Assembly (NCBI RefSeq): GCF_024868665.1
Contig: NC_079904.1
Coordinates: forward strand, 18,189,272 to 18,253,271
Reading direction: 5' to 3'
From: Triplophysa rosa
Lineage: Eukaryota; Chordata; Actinopteri; Cypriniformes; Nemacheilidae
DNA: 64,000 nt
Under the pieces are notes generated by a model that was not told the DNA's origin, did not search any database, and saw only the letters and a list, made by a program, of their open reading frames with translations. This document shows, piece after piece, positions 1 through 9,136 of the stretch (its first letter is position 1; every line of letters starts with the position of its first letter). Made by a program: the position numbers and the translations under genes.

Positions 1-720
1 CGAAGACTTTGTAAATATAACTATAACTGAATTCACAGCAGTTGAATGATTTAATAAAACTCAAACTGAATATGGGATTCTAATAATGTTAGTTCTGTTC
101 ATCATACTCGTCTTTGACAGCTGCTGGACAACTGCCTACTCAGCTTTCCTAATCCGATTAATTATAGTGGGTACTTTTTGCACAAAATGTGTTTTTTGAG
201 GATTAATGTCATTGGTTAATTTCTTGATTGTCGCTTTGAAGTGGTTTCTAGTCATATTTTCAAACTCTCTTTAATGCTATGTTTGATCCGTTTGACCTGT
301 TTTCCTGCTTTAAATATATTTTTTCATCTTGTCATAGTTCGTTTTAAGGAGATAAAATGGTCATTATCATCGTTGATTGGCATTGCAATACATTTCTATC
401 ACAATATTTTGCCAGTTAAAATTTGGGCTGGTTTTATTGAGCTGTTGGGACCCAATCTGGCAACACTGATCGCATTCTGCAGAGAAGTGAGACTGGCGTA
501 TATTGCGGTTTGGAAAAAAAAGGGAGAAAACATAACAGATTAACACGGCGAATATCGCATTTTGTGTAAAATTAAAAAGTGACTTTTCAATACCGACCTG
601 ATACAATACTGATTTTGGCAGAAACTCTTTTTTTTTTTTAAATGGCGTTTATCGCGTTTTGGAACCAAACTCTTCATATCATGTATTTGTCGCTTCAGAC
701 TGAGACACAGAGAACTACTT
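1..720. other. Stretch without recognisable gene
   Basis: This is AT-rich DNA with short chance reading frames only. I see no splice-bounded coding segment, RNA gene or terminal-repeat element. It probably lies downstream of, or in an intron of, the minus-strand exon array that follows. Confidence 0.5.
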
Positions 721-812
721 CAGTGAAAAGGCAAATGATCTTCTTTCTAATATAAATGTTAATGTCCAGTGAAAAGGCAAATGATCTTCTTTCTAATATA
801 AATGTAAATGTC
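721..812. repeat. Tandem duplication, two 46-bp copies
   Basis: Two adjacent copies of a 46-bp unit (721-766 and 767-812) differ at one base near the end. A diverged third version lies near 1139-1180, next to the second exon of the array. The unit is therefore intronic sequence that was copied with the exon and then duplicated again locally. Confidence 0.85.
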
Positions 813-831
813 CAGGTTTATTTCATCTCAC

Positions 832-1047
832 CTTGTGGTTGGTTCTTGACGGTCGCAGAGGAAACACTGACAGAAGGCCGCTCAGAACTGATCTGTTCTC
901 TGTCAGCTGTTTGCTGGAGGTCGGAAGCACACGGGACGGGCGTGTCCAGCACAATAGGCTCCACTCTGCTCTCACAACGACGGAAGGGATGCTTTACAGC
1001 CTTCCATGTCCTCTTGAAGATTCCTTTCTTCTCTTTGCCATGTTGTT
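832..1047 (-). CDS. Duplicated internal exon, copy D1 (unrecognised host gene)
   Basis: Open segment bounded on the minus strand by an acceptor (pyrimidine-rich, ...gttgtag) and a strong donor (CACAAG/gtgaga). It is 216 bp, i.e. 72 codons. The frame starts with two bases completing a codon and ends with one spare base, so the exon is phase 1-1 symmetric and can be duplicated without breaking the frame. It encodes a basic segment GIFKRTWKAVKHP followed by an acidic, Ser-rich tail ending NQPQG. It is clearly paralogous to the exon at 1208-1573 (GFLKRAWKAVKRP, DTPVP, NKPQG). I do not recognise the protein family. The basic, aromatic motif could bind a partner or membrane, but that is speculation. 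Exon status rests on splice sites and paralogy, not on transcripts. Confidence 0.6.
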
Positions 1048-1207
1048 CTACAACACAGAACAAAAAACGGTGACTATTAAAAAAACAAGTGTGTCATTAT
1101 TATCAGTTTGGAATTTCACACTAAGTCACAGAGAACTATTTCAAGAAGGCAAATTATCTTCTAATATCGACATAAATGTCCAGGTTTACACATTTATGTC
1201 ATCTCAC

Positions 1208-1573
1208 CTTGTGGCTTGTTTTCCACATCCTCTGCTGAAGCATGAGATGGCAGCTCAGAGTTCTGCTGGATGTTGTTGCAGACAGACCAGTCAGTAATGC
1301 AGCCTACATCCAGATCAGTATCACATCTGGCCTCTTTGGGGGGGAAGCTGCGGTCCGTGGCTGGCAGAGACCACTGACAGAAGACTGTTGAGAGCTGATC
1401 TCTTCTCTCAGCTTTTTTCAGGAGGCCGGATGCACGTGGGACAGGCGTGTCCGGCACCATAGCCTCCACTTTGGTCTCATGACTGCTGCGACGGATGGGA
1501 CGCTTCACTGCCTTCCATGCTCTCTTGAGGAAGCCACCCTTTCCTTTGCTCTTTTTTTCTTTGGCATATTGCG
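1208..1573 (-). CDS. Duplicated internal exon, copy D2 (unrecognised host gene)
   Basis: Open segment of 366 bp (122 codons) between acceptor ...ttattgtag and donor CACAAG/gtgaga on the minus strand. It has the same phase 1-1 as copy D1. Like D1 it opens with AKEKKSKG-type lysine-rich sequence, then GFLKRAWKAVKRP and a DTPVPRASG motif shared with D1 (DTPVPCASD). It is longer than D1 in the C-terminal half, where D1 lacks about 50 codons. Introns flanking both copies are also similar, so the duplication unit included intron. It lies just downstream (in transcription) of the assembly gap. The family is not recognised. Confidence 0.6.
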
Positions 1574-1851
1574 CTACAATAAGGAAGAACAAACAGTAAA
1601 CTATTAAAACATCTCTGAGCACGGACCAAACTAAAGCAATTATTGCATTACAGTTATTTAATAAGAAATTATTTTTTTCTTTGGCAGTGACACTTTACAG
1701 TAATGAAAAACGCAAAACACAGTGCAGGGCCACAGCACAAAATTCTCTATTTCAATGAACTGTGATATTATCACCAGGAATTTCATAAATATGCAGTAAT
1801 GCTAGTTTTTAATGCCATTTTAATATCTGGAAATATACTCTTTTTGATAAT

Positions 1852-1986
1852 NNNNNNNNNNNNNNNNNNNNNNNNNNNNNNNNNNNNNNNNNNNNNNNNN
1901 NNNNNNNNNNNNNNNNNNNNNNNNNNNNNNNNNNNNNNNNNNNNNNNNNNNNNNNNNNNNNNNNNNNNNNNNNNNNNNNNNNNNNN
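1852..1986. other. Assembly gap (Ns)
   Basis: Run of 135 undetermined bases between exon D2 and the exon at 2134-2310. Any exon here would be invisible. Confidence 0.99.
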
Positions 1987-2133
1987 TGTTTCTTGTCCAG
2001 CCAGCATCGGATGTTGTGCAAAACCTGTTCGAATCCAAGTAGATAAATGACACACTTGTTCATCCAAAGATTAATATCAAAAACTAAGATTTTCAGTATT
2101 AAATGAGTGTTGAAACAAAATATAACAACTAAC

Positions 2134-2310
2134 CAAATGTGGGTTGTTTTTGAAAAACAAATGTGGCTGGACGAAGAAGAGGATTTGGCCTGTTCGGTGT
2201 TGTAAAGTATGCCTTTTCGGACAGGTGCAGTGCATCCAACATCTTACAGAGTTCGTCAGCACTGCAGCCTGTCCTCAAAGAGCTCCCCACCCCCTGCCTC
2301 TGTGGAAAAG
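2134..2310 (-). CDS. Putative internal exon of the same gene
   Basis: Minus-strand open segment of 177 bp (59 codons). The acceptor is ...ctcaacag and the donor is ATTTG/gttagt, which is weaker than its neighbours. Phase is 1-1, which joins in frame to exons D2 and D1. It encodes AFPQRQGVGSS at the start, matching the start of the exon at 2712-2793 (AVAQKQEMGGP), then a unique part with ADELCKMLDALHLSEKAYF and a proline/phenylalanine-rich end. The shared start suggests it arose from the same duplicated module and then diverged. No family recognised. Confidence 0.5.
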
Positions 2311-2392
2311 CTGTTGAGAACAAATCAGAGTAGATGAATAACACATCCAATGACTGAAATCAGCAGTTTTGAAAAATAAAGAGCATTGATAC

Positions 2393-2477
2393 TGTTCTTT
2401 TTGCAGTAGTGTTCTTCTGCCCTTCTCCTGGTCTCACTCCATTTACTGTAGAGGAGGCTGTCGAAGAATCTTGATGT
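2393..2477 (-). other. Possible exon or exon relic, module B copy 1
   Basis: A minus-strand segment after an acceptor-like ...tttttag, similar to one around 2880-2951. One frame reads SRFFDSLLYSKWSE, the other copy SRSFNELLMKWSE. Two donors are possible (GGA/gtgaga or AACA/gtatca), and neither joins cleanly to the next exon's phase. It may be an alternatively used or decayed copy. Confidence 0.3.
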
Positions 2478-2561
2478 CTAAAAATACAAGGAAATCTACT
2501 TTAAGTCCCATTTCATCAAACATTTGAGCATTTATAAACTGAGAGAATTTGTTCAACTCAC

Positions 2562-2627
2562 TGAAGTGGTGGACCCTCTGTGAGAGGAGCTCTCAACTTT
2601 TTAAATAAGCCAGAAGGAGACTTATGC
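2562..2627 (-). CDS. Duplicated 66-bp mini-exon, module A copy 1
   Basis: Minus-strand exon with acceptor ...ttattag and donor TTCA/gtgagt, 66 bp, phase 2-2. It reads HKSPSGLFKKLRAPLTEGPPL. The exon at 2712-2793 ends in phase 2 and joins to it in frame. Paralogues lie at 3030-3107 and 3198-3263. The surrounding intron (cattcaaacatttataaac-type sequence) recurs at each copy. Confidence 0.55.
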
Positions 2628-2711
2628 CTAATAATACAAGATAAAGCACTTTAGGTACAGTTTCAGCAAACATTCAAACATTTATAATTTGACAGAACTC
2701 ATTCTACTCAC

Positions 2712-2793
2712 TCAGGTACAGGAGCTGGTGAAGATGTGGTGGGGGATATGCTAGACATTTCTGGCCCACCCATCTCCTGCTTCTGTGCAACAG
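2712..2793 (-). CDS. Duplicated exon, module C
   Basis: 82-bp minus-strand segment with acceptor ...cttaacag and donor CCTGA/gtgagt. It enters in phase 1 and leaves in phase 2, matching module A copy 1 downstream. It reads AVAQKQEMGGPEMSSI with an SPAPVPE end. A related segment at about 3347-3410 shares the PAPV end but has an in-frame stop close upstream, so that copy looks broken. The start of the exon at 2134-2310 is a third, diverged relative. Confidence 0.5.
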
Positions 2794-2879
2794 CTGTTAA
2801 GAACCAATCAGAGTGGATAAATCTCACACATGTTCATCCCCAATTAGGGTAAATAAAGAGCATTGATACTGTACCCAGA

Positions 2880-2951
2880 GTTGTGTTCTTGCCGTCCCGT
2901 GGGCTCACTCCATTTCATGAGGAGCTCGTTGAAAGACCTTGATGCCTAAAA
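2880..2951 (-). pseudogene. Module B copy 2, probably non-functional
   Basis: Similar to 2393-2477. The frame that would join the preceding module A exon meets a TGA within the segment, while another frame reads SRSFNELLMKWSE. It may be a dead exon copy or use a different upstream phase. Confidence 0.3.
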
Positions 2952-3029
2952 ACACAATAAAATGTATATTAGGTACGGTTTCTACAAACAATTAAACATT
3001 TATCAACTGAGACTGTTTGTTTAACTCAC

Positions 3030-3107
3030 GTAGAAGATGAAGCCTCTGTGACAACGGGCTGTGGCCTTTTAAAGAAGCCTGAAGGAGAAGAGCCCGAAGG
3101 AGGAGAT
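3030..3107 (-). CDS. Duplicated mini-exon, module A copy 2
   Basis: 78-bp minus-strand exon with acceptor ...attcgtag and donor TCTAC/gtgagt, phase 2-2. It reads SPPSGSSPSGFFKRPQPVV, clearly related to copy 1 (SPSGLFKKLRAPL) with a 12-bp internal SPSG-type expansion. Confidence 0.5.
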
Positions 3108-3197
3108 CTACGAATTAAAACACAAAGAAATGCATATCAAGTACCGTTTCAGCAAACATTCGAACATTTATAAACTGAACCAATTTGTGCAACTCAC

Positions 3198-3263
3198 TGA
3201 AGAGGTGGAGCTTGTGTGAGAGCCCTTAACTTTTCCAAGAGCCCAGAGGGAAGAGATGTATGC
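3198..3263 (-). CDS. Duplicated 66-bp mini-exon, module A copy 3
   Basis: Minus-strand exon of exactly the same length and phase as copy 1. Acceptor is ...tattttag, donor TTCA/gtgagt. It reads HTSLPSGLLEKLRALTQAPPL in two short blocks matching copy 1 (SGLFKKLRAPLTEGPPL). Confidence 0.5.
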
Positions 3264-3346
3264 CTAAAATATAAAGAAATGTACTGTAAGTACCGTTTCA
3301 GAAAACACTTAGACATTTATACATTGAGACAATCGGTTCTACTCAC

Positions 3347-3410
3347 TCAGATACAGGAGCTGGTGTAGGTGTGTTGGGATATTGATGGTTATTTCAGGAC
3401 GAGGTCTAGG
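3347..3410 (-). pseudogene. Module C copy 2, probably broken
   Basis: Its 3' part matches the exon at 2712-2793 (PAPV-type end before gtgagt). In the conserved frame a TGA lies upstream with no acceptor AG in between, so it could be used only from a different start point. Confidence 0.3.
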
Positions 3411-3493
3411 ACTAGAAACACAGAGAAATGTATATCAAGTACAGTTTCATCAAACATTCAAACATTTATAAACTGAGGGAATTTGTTCAACTT

Positions 3494-4660
3494 GAGGATG
3501 GCACATGAAGTCCACGGGTTCTCGCATGAGGATGGCACATGAAGTCCACGGGTTCTCGCATGAGGATGGCACATGTAGTCCACGGGTTCTCGCATGAGGA
3601 TGGCACATGAAGTCCACAGGTTCTCGCATGAGGATGGCACATGTAGTCTACAGGTTCTCGCATGAGGATGGCACATGAAGTCCACGGGTTCTCGCATGAG
3701 GATGGCACATGTAGTCCACAGGTTCTCGCATGAGGATGGCACATGTAGTCCACAGGTTCTCGCATGAGGATGGCACATGAAGTCCACAGGTTCTCGCATG
3801 AGGATGGCACATGAAGTCCACGGGTTCTCGCATGAGGATGGCACATGAAGTCCACAGGTTCTCGCATGAGGATGGCACATGTAGTCCACAGGTTCTCGCA
3901 TGAGGATGGCACATGAAGTCCACAGGTTCTCGCATGAGGATGGCACATGAAGTCCACGGGTTCTCGCATGAGGATGGCACATGAAGTCCACAGGTTCTCG
4001 CATGAGGATGGCACATGTAGTCCACAGGTTCTCGCATGAGGATGGCACATGAAGTCCACAGGTTCTCGCATGAGGATGGCACATGAAGTCCACGGGTTCT
4101 CGCATGAGGATGGCACATGAAGTCCACAGGTTCTCGCATGAGGATGGCACATGTAGTCCACAGGTTCTCGCATGAGGATGGCACATGAAGTCCACAGGTT
4201 CTCGCATGAGGATGGCACATGAAGTCCACGGGTTCTCGCATGAGGATGGCACATGAAGTCCACAGGTTCTCGCATGAGGATGGCACATGAAGTCCACGGG
4301 TTCTCGCATGAGGATGGCACATGTAGTCCACAGGTTCTCGCATGAGGATGGCACATGTAGTCCACAGGTTCTCGCATGAGGATGGCACATGAAGTCCACG
4401 GGTTCTCGCATGAGGATGGCACATGAAGTCCACGGGTTCTCGCATGAGGATGGCACATGTAGTCCACAGGTTCTCGGATGAGGATGGCACATGTAGTCCA
4501 CAGGTTCTCGCATGAGGATGGCACATGTAGTCCACGGGTTCTCGCATGAGGATGGCACATGAAGTCCACAGGATCTCGCATGAGGATGGCACATGAAGTC
4601 CACAGGATCTCGCATGAGGATGGCACATGAAGTCCACAGGTTCTCGGATGAGGATGGCAC
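3494..4660. repeat. 34-bp minisatellite, about 34 copies
   Basis: A 34-bp unit (consensus starts GGATGGCACATG) repeats about 34 times with few changes. Two positions alternate: GAAGTCC or GTAGTCC, and CACGG or CACAG. Because 34 is not a multiple of three and the minus strand has no stop codon in any register, all three minus frames stay open and each gives a 34-residue Cys/His/Pro/Trp-containing repeat. Units 9-23 (about 3768-4277) follow a four-unit higher-order pattern. It lies between the putative exons and may be intronic. Translation is possible but unsupported. Confidence 0.95.
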
Positions 4661-4880
4661 GTGACAATCAGCTGGAGCTGGTGTAATCTGTAGTAACCCT
4701 CGGTATGGGTGTCCCAATGGTCAGTCAGACCGCAGGCTCTCACAGGAGGATGACACCAGGTGGTCCTACTTGAGCCGGCATAATCTGTGGTAGGGGAGGA
4801 GGGCAGAATATTTATCATAGCTGCTGTTCATTTACTTATAAACAAGAGATAATGCTGGTATGCATCATATGTATGCTTTG

Positions 4881-4954
4881 CTGAAAAGATGCGATTTTAA
4901 TCTAGATTTAACTTGGGAGAGTGTGTCTGACCCTCGAAGAATAGTATCGGGAAG
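4881..4954 (-). mobile_element. Short LINE ORF2 3'-end fragment
   Basis: The stretch resembles 11221-11290 of the reverse-oriented LINE (shared gatgcg, ctagatttaa, gagtgtgtctg blocks), i.e. the C-terminal codons of an ORF2 in antisense. It abuts the putative exon at 4955-5028. Confidence 0.6.
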
Positions 4955-5028
4955 GCGGAGATGGCCCTCCGTGCCTCATCACTGGCCATGTACAGCATCA
5001 CTGCCTCCAGATTTCTCCCCAACACAAC
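4955..5028 (-). CDS. Putative exon related to the 18.06-kb exon
   Basis: Minus-strand open segment after a good acceptor (...attttttcttcag). It reads GRNLEAVMLYMASDEARRAI and is clearly homologous to the plus-strand exon at 18063-18152 (GNLEPVNQYTANDEARRAI). The 3' end is unclear: similarity stops where the LINE fragment begins and no donor is visible there. It may be the 5'-most visible exon of the array gene or an unrelated broken copy. The family is not recognised. Confidence 0.45.
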
Positions 5029-5797
5029 CTGAAGAAAAAATATCAATCTCAGTCAAATCACAGTCAGAAATCATAAGAGTTGAACAACATTCTGCAAGAG
5101 GCAAATGTATTAAGCACAACAGTGACTAACTGTGTTCAGCAGCCTGTACATTTAATTACAGTAAATGTACAGTTATGCTTCTTCAATGTTTTATTTTACT
5201 AGCTCACTGAATTATTCTAAATTATACTTTTACACCTACATAAAAACACATAATTTGTACCTGTTCTATTTGCCATTTGTTCTTATTTCATTGCTTGATA
5301 ACTTTTTAACTTACATTACTGTACTGTTACTTACATAACATGGTTTATGAAAATTAATAAAAACGGAGTTGAAAACATGAACTCTTCACATTTACTTCAA
5401 GGTGCTCAGTTCACTTCACACAACACAGGATGCCTGTAACCATAGTGACAGATTTAAATTTTAAGACGACACATTTATCAACAAAGTATTATTTATTTTT
5501 GCACAAGAGGTTGCGTTGTAACTACAACATAAGGTGTGATACTATCTGCAATGTTGTACTAAAAACCAAACGCAACACTTACATGCGTACAGTATGTTAC
5601 ACAAGAAATCTGGCATTGCATTGTGGCGTCTATGAAAGCTAGAAGACTATCAAATTATACTGTAAACAGCTATTGTGTAGATAGATTGGCAGTGCAAAAC
5701 GTCACGAAGCAGCTTGCAGTCAACTTCGTGCATGCACTCATTAGCACAATTAATGCTACAGGGAGTGACTACCCGGGTGACATGACAGATAGTTGTC
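5029..5797. other. Stretch without recognisable gene
   Basis: AT-rich sequence with only short chance frames. Nothing supportable was seen. Confidence 0.5.
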
Positions 5798-6344
5798 TGT
5801 CATGACTCTGCCTCATCATGTCATGTCTATTCTTGGTCTTGTGGCAGAGTCATGACAAAGCCTTAGGTTTAGTGTGAGAAAGACATGGCATTGTTTACTA
5901 TTGACATGCCATGTGCTTTCTCGTGTCTCGTCTTTGGCCCCGCCCCTCTCGTTCCCTGTATAGCTTTCCTGCTGTGTCTCATTACCCACACCTGCCCATT
6001 GTTATCTTCCTTTGTTAGTCTCCCTATTTAATGCCCTTGTGTTTACTGTCCTGTGCTGAATCGTTTTGTGTATTTCCCACGTTATGCTCGTGTTCCTCTT
6101 ACCTTGCCTCGTGATTATATGTGGATTACCTTGCCTTGTTTTTGACGGTGTGTCGTGGTTTGTGATTATTGTTTATTTTACCCCTTCGAGGGAAGTGTTT
6201 GTTTTTTGAGTTATTGTTAAGTGACCGTGTCCTGTTTTCCCCATTGTGGGTTTTTGTTTTCTGTTTTGTCGTTTGTTATTAGTCTTGTGTTAACCCCTTC
6301 ACCGCCTGCCTGCACTTGGGTTCTTCCCCACTCATATCGTGACA
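5798..6344 (+). repeat. LTR of a Gypsy-type retrotransposon
   Basis: It begins TGTCATGAC and ends CGTGACA, 547 bp long, and is followed directly by internal sequence whose start resembles Gypsy-type gag (6345-6452). The first 60 bases form a perfect 15-bp stem (5798-5812 with 5843-5857). A second, partial copy starts at 57920. No partner LTR is visible nearby, so the element is truncated. Confidence 0.65.
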
Positions 6345-6452
6345 GAACGATTCAGCCATCGCTGAACCCAGCAGGTCTCACCAGGCTCACCTCTTTTGTA
6401 GCATCCGTCAGGGTGAGGCTGACATTGTGGAGTACACCGAGAGATTCCTTTA
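6345..6452 (+). pseudogene. Gypsy-type gag 5' fragment
   Basis: Just after the LTR one frame reads LNPAGLTRLTSF and another, after a frameshift, reads RQGEADIVEYTERF, which resembles the N-terminal part of fish Gypsy gag proteins. It ends abruptly where DIRS-like sequence begins. Confidence 0.45.
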
Positions 6453-7015
6453 ATTGTTGTTCCCTTTCTGTCGGTCTCTCGACGTTGTGTCGAACCGACA
6501 GATGGGGTTCGTCCCTGAGAACCAATCGTTTCCGACTACTTAGAAAAGGCCAATGAAAATTGGCAAATGAAATTTGCATGCCGGACTTTGCCCCGGAAAT
6601 CCGGGTATAAAAGGGAGACGGCGTGCATCATTCATTCACCTTTTGTTCTTCGGAGCTTTCGGTATGAGGATCTTCTCTTGCTACTTAGCAAAAAAACTTC
6701 TATTGCCGGTTCTACGACGTGGTGCAGTGGACTGTCCCTTACTGCAGCGACTTCCCCTGGGCGTCTCGGCGGTTCCAGAGGTGTTCGAGCCTGCAGACGG
6801 TGACTCACCGTCTGCATTCTAAAAGAGCTAATTTCTCCAGCGTGGCATGTCCTGCTGTTCTCGTGGGTGCGGTGTCCTCATCGAGGAAGGGGACAAGCAC
6901 GATGTCTGTGTCAGGTGTTTGGGGGTCCAACACGCTGAGGCAGCCTTCGTGGACTCATCTTGCCCGCACTGCGGGCAGATGGTCATAGAGACGTTGCGGT
7001 CACGGGTGGCTGTAT
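6453..7015 (+). mobile_element. DIRS-like retrotransposon 5' fragment
   Basis: The fragment contains a terminal stem (CTGTCGGT at 6468-6475 with ACCGACAG at 6494-6501), a TATA box (TATAAAAG at 6606-6613) and a short Cys/His-rich reading frame at 6847-7015. That frame has paired cysteines (SCC..GCG, CVRCLG, CPHCG) and ends in LRSR, the arrangement I associate with ORF1 (gag-like) proteins of fish DIRS elements. Related pieces lie at 16487-16960 and 57995-58100. Recombinase and RT parts are absent. Confidence 0.6.
6606..6613 (+). promoter_or_regulatory. TATA box of the DIRS-like fragment
   Basis: TATAAAAG in a GC-rich setting about 240 bp upstream of the gag-like start. Similar sites drive these elements. 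Activity here is unknown. Confidence 0.5.
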
Positions 7016-7059
7016 ATTACATTTTTTGTATACACCACAGAATTGTATGTATACTTTGA
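6847..7059 (+). pseudogene. DIRS-like ORF1 (gag-like) N-terminal fragment
   Basis: 70 codons starting MSCCSRGCGVLIEEGD, with CVRCLGVQHAEAAF and CPHCGQMVIETLRSR. The cysteine spacing suggests two zinc-binding pairs. Coding similarity ends near 7015, after which the frame runs into unrelated AT-rich DNA, so the protein is truncated. Confidence 0.55.
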
Positions 7060-8520
7060 GTATTTTATTTGAAAATCTCTCTTGAATTTCTTATCACAAA
7101 TTTATTTACCGCATTTATATTATGGGATTATAACAACTAGTCCTATTAAGAGAATCTGAATATTTGAATGAAGTTCAGGTCATAGTTTCTATTTACTTTT
7201 ATCTTGCATTGTTTTGTTAATGGTTTTTAACTATAAGGGCATGACGACCCGTTATTTGAGTCTGCACAATTTGTCTACCAAGTGATGATAGTTTTTTTAA
7301 TGGACGCACATCCTTATTTCCTGTTAATATTTACTTTGACATCTGAAAATGCTTTTTTTTCAAAAATATATTTTCAAACTATTTTATTATTTACACGTTT
7401 ATATAGCTTTCCCACCAGTTAAAAATGATTGATATACTTTCCTTATCTTAAACCACATTCATCTCATTTGTTACTAACTTTTAAAAACTTTTAATTGATG
7501 TTGGTTAATAATGCTATTTAAAACATGGCACTTTGAAATACTCAGCCCTGATTGGTCAATCAGGTGTCTGACTTTCTGTTCTTATGGGGCGGCTCTGCAC
7601 ATACAGTATATACACTGAACAACTTGACTTAAAGTATGATGAGCAAACCCACACACTGCCATAAACCACGGTTAGCCTCTGTAACATACTGTAAAACAAT
7701 GCATATACAGAAACCTCCCCCTTCGTGTGCAAGCATTTGCAAGCGCATAAGGCTAACAGAGAAGGTCTCGGCTTCTTCAGGTTTCAGGTGCAGGTACATA
7801 AATGGACCACAGGCCTTAACTGACTCAGATGGGGCAGTCCCGGACGCTGCACGGCCCTAGTGCTACAGAGATAGCCCCCTCCACCGCCATCTGCACCATC
7901 AGTAAGTTATCACTGAGCTAAAAAAAACCTCCCACTCGTTTTTGGAAAAACAAACTGGTTCCCAACACCTACAACCCCCCTGTGAAAGATGGGGCTTCCC
8001 CTATGTGCCAAAGACAGGGGGATCCTTTCAAGTGTTCGTATTTACAAAGCGAGTGTGAAGAATAACAAACAAAATAATTTTTCCATGAAAGCTCTCACTT
8101 ACATAGCTGCTACTTTCTCTGTTATCCCCTGTAAATGAACCATACGAGGACCATAATGACTCAGCCACCCAAAATGTCCTAGTTCATGTGCCATGACTGA
8201 TAACATTCTTGAGTGAAAAGGGGTCTCAGATCAGAAACCTTCAGTTTACCATCTTTCAAGAAAGCCATAGCCTGTTGCTTAACTTTAAAGAGAGATAGTA
8301 CACCCGCAAAGATGGTCATTATTCGGTTCTGAAGCTGAATTTATTTTAAAAAAATATTATGAATGTTATTGTTTTTCTCACTGTTGTAATTAGCTCTGCA
8401 TCTAAACATTAGCTAAATTCATGTAAAAATAACATTTGCTAAATGCCTATATTAATGTAATGATTCATAAATACTTAATACATGTACTGTACAATTTTTT
8501 AATTTAATTATACTGTATGA
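7016..8520. other. Mostly non-coding, with weak exon-like signals
   Basis: Largely AT-rich. Two weak signals are present. ATG at 7829 opens a short frame ending at a consensus donor (ATCA/gtaagt at 7911/7912). On the minus strand 8120-8300 gives a broken frame containing MAHELGHFGWLSH, with a possible 26-bp micro-exon (ttacag before it, gtaagt after it) around 8100-8140. Neither is strong enough to call a gene. Confidence 0.35.
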
Positions 8521-8522
8521 TG

Positions 8523-8980
8523 TACACTACTGGTCAAAAGTATGGAATCACTTGCAAAAATCGTTTCTCATGATCTCAAAAATTTTTAGTGTGTGTTTAT
8601 GTGTGTATGTTTTAATGTTTGAAATTACTTTAGTAAACAAACAAATCTTGCCAACAGTTTTTTTTAATTGATTACTTTGACCAAATAATGAATAAAAGCA
8701 GCCTATAAGAGTCCAAACATTGATGGAAATTCCATAAATACTGTTTTAAAAGCTTCACAGTTTGAGCACCTCAGAAGCTGCATGATAAAATGCAATTTTT
8801 CAAAATCTAGGCAAAGAGTGACAATTTTGAAAATGCTAAAATAAAACTTAGAGTTTATTTATTTAGTCACAAAATAATTCCCACAGTAAATATGTTATTC
8901 CATTGTTTTGATTGGTTTACTATTATTCTCAAATGTGGAAAAAAATATATATAAAGACCGAGAAAGTGATACTAAACTTT
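8523..8980. mobile_element. Tc1/mariner-type non-coding element
   Basis: The left end ACTGGTCAAAAGTATGGAATC is typical of fish Tc1-type termini, and the right end (AAAGTGATACTAAACTTTTG) is its diverged inverted partner, cut by the LTR that starts at 8981. There is no transposase coding sequence. Confidence 0.5.
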
Positions 8981-9136
8981 TGTCACGTTCCCCTCTCTCT
9001 TCCCGTGTTTCCGACTTGGACTAAATTTCCCAGGCTCCCGCATCCATGTGTATCTCATTCTGTGTATCTTGTTTATGTTTATTAAAAGTATCGTTTTGCA
9101 CTCTCTGCGTCTCTCGAGTCTGTGGCAGACGTGACA
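8981..9136 (+). repeat. 5' LTR remnant of gag-only Gypsy-type element
   Basis: It starts TGTCACGTTCCCC and ends GACGTGACA. It matches the LTR at 28375-28610 over its first and last parts but lacks about 90 internal bases. It is followed by a short leader and then other elements. It is inferred to be the 5' LTR of the element whose gag lies at 27346. Confidence 0.6.

Noticed and set aside
3494..4660. CRISPR-like array
   Set aside because: Units are directly adjacent with no unique spacers, and the genome is eukaryotic.
3458..4818. Three long overlapping minus-strand frames (339-443 codons) as real proteins
   Set aside because: They are the 34-bp minisatellite read in three registers. Openness follows from the repeat unit lacking stops. 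No splice or start evidence ties them to a gene.
7829..7911. First exon with a consensus donor (ATCA/gtaagt)
   Set aside because: Only 83 bp, no recognisable peptide and no matching downstream acceptor-bounded exon could be defended. Mentioned only as a weak signal.
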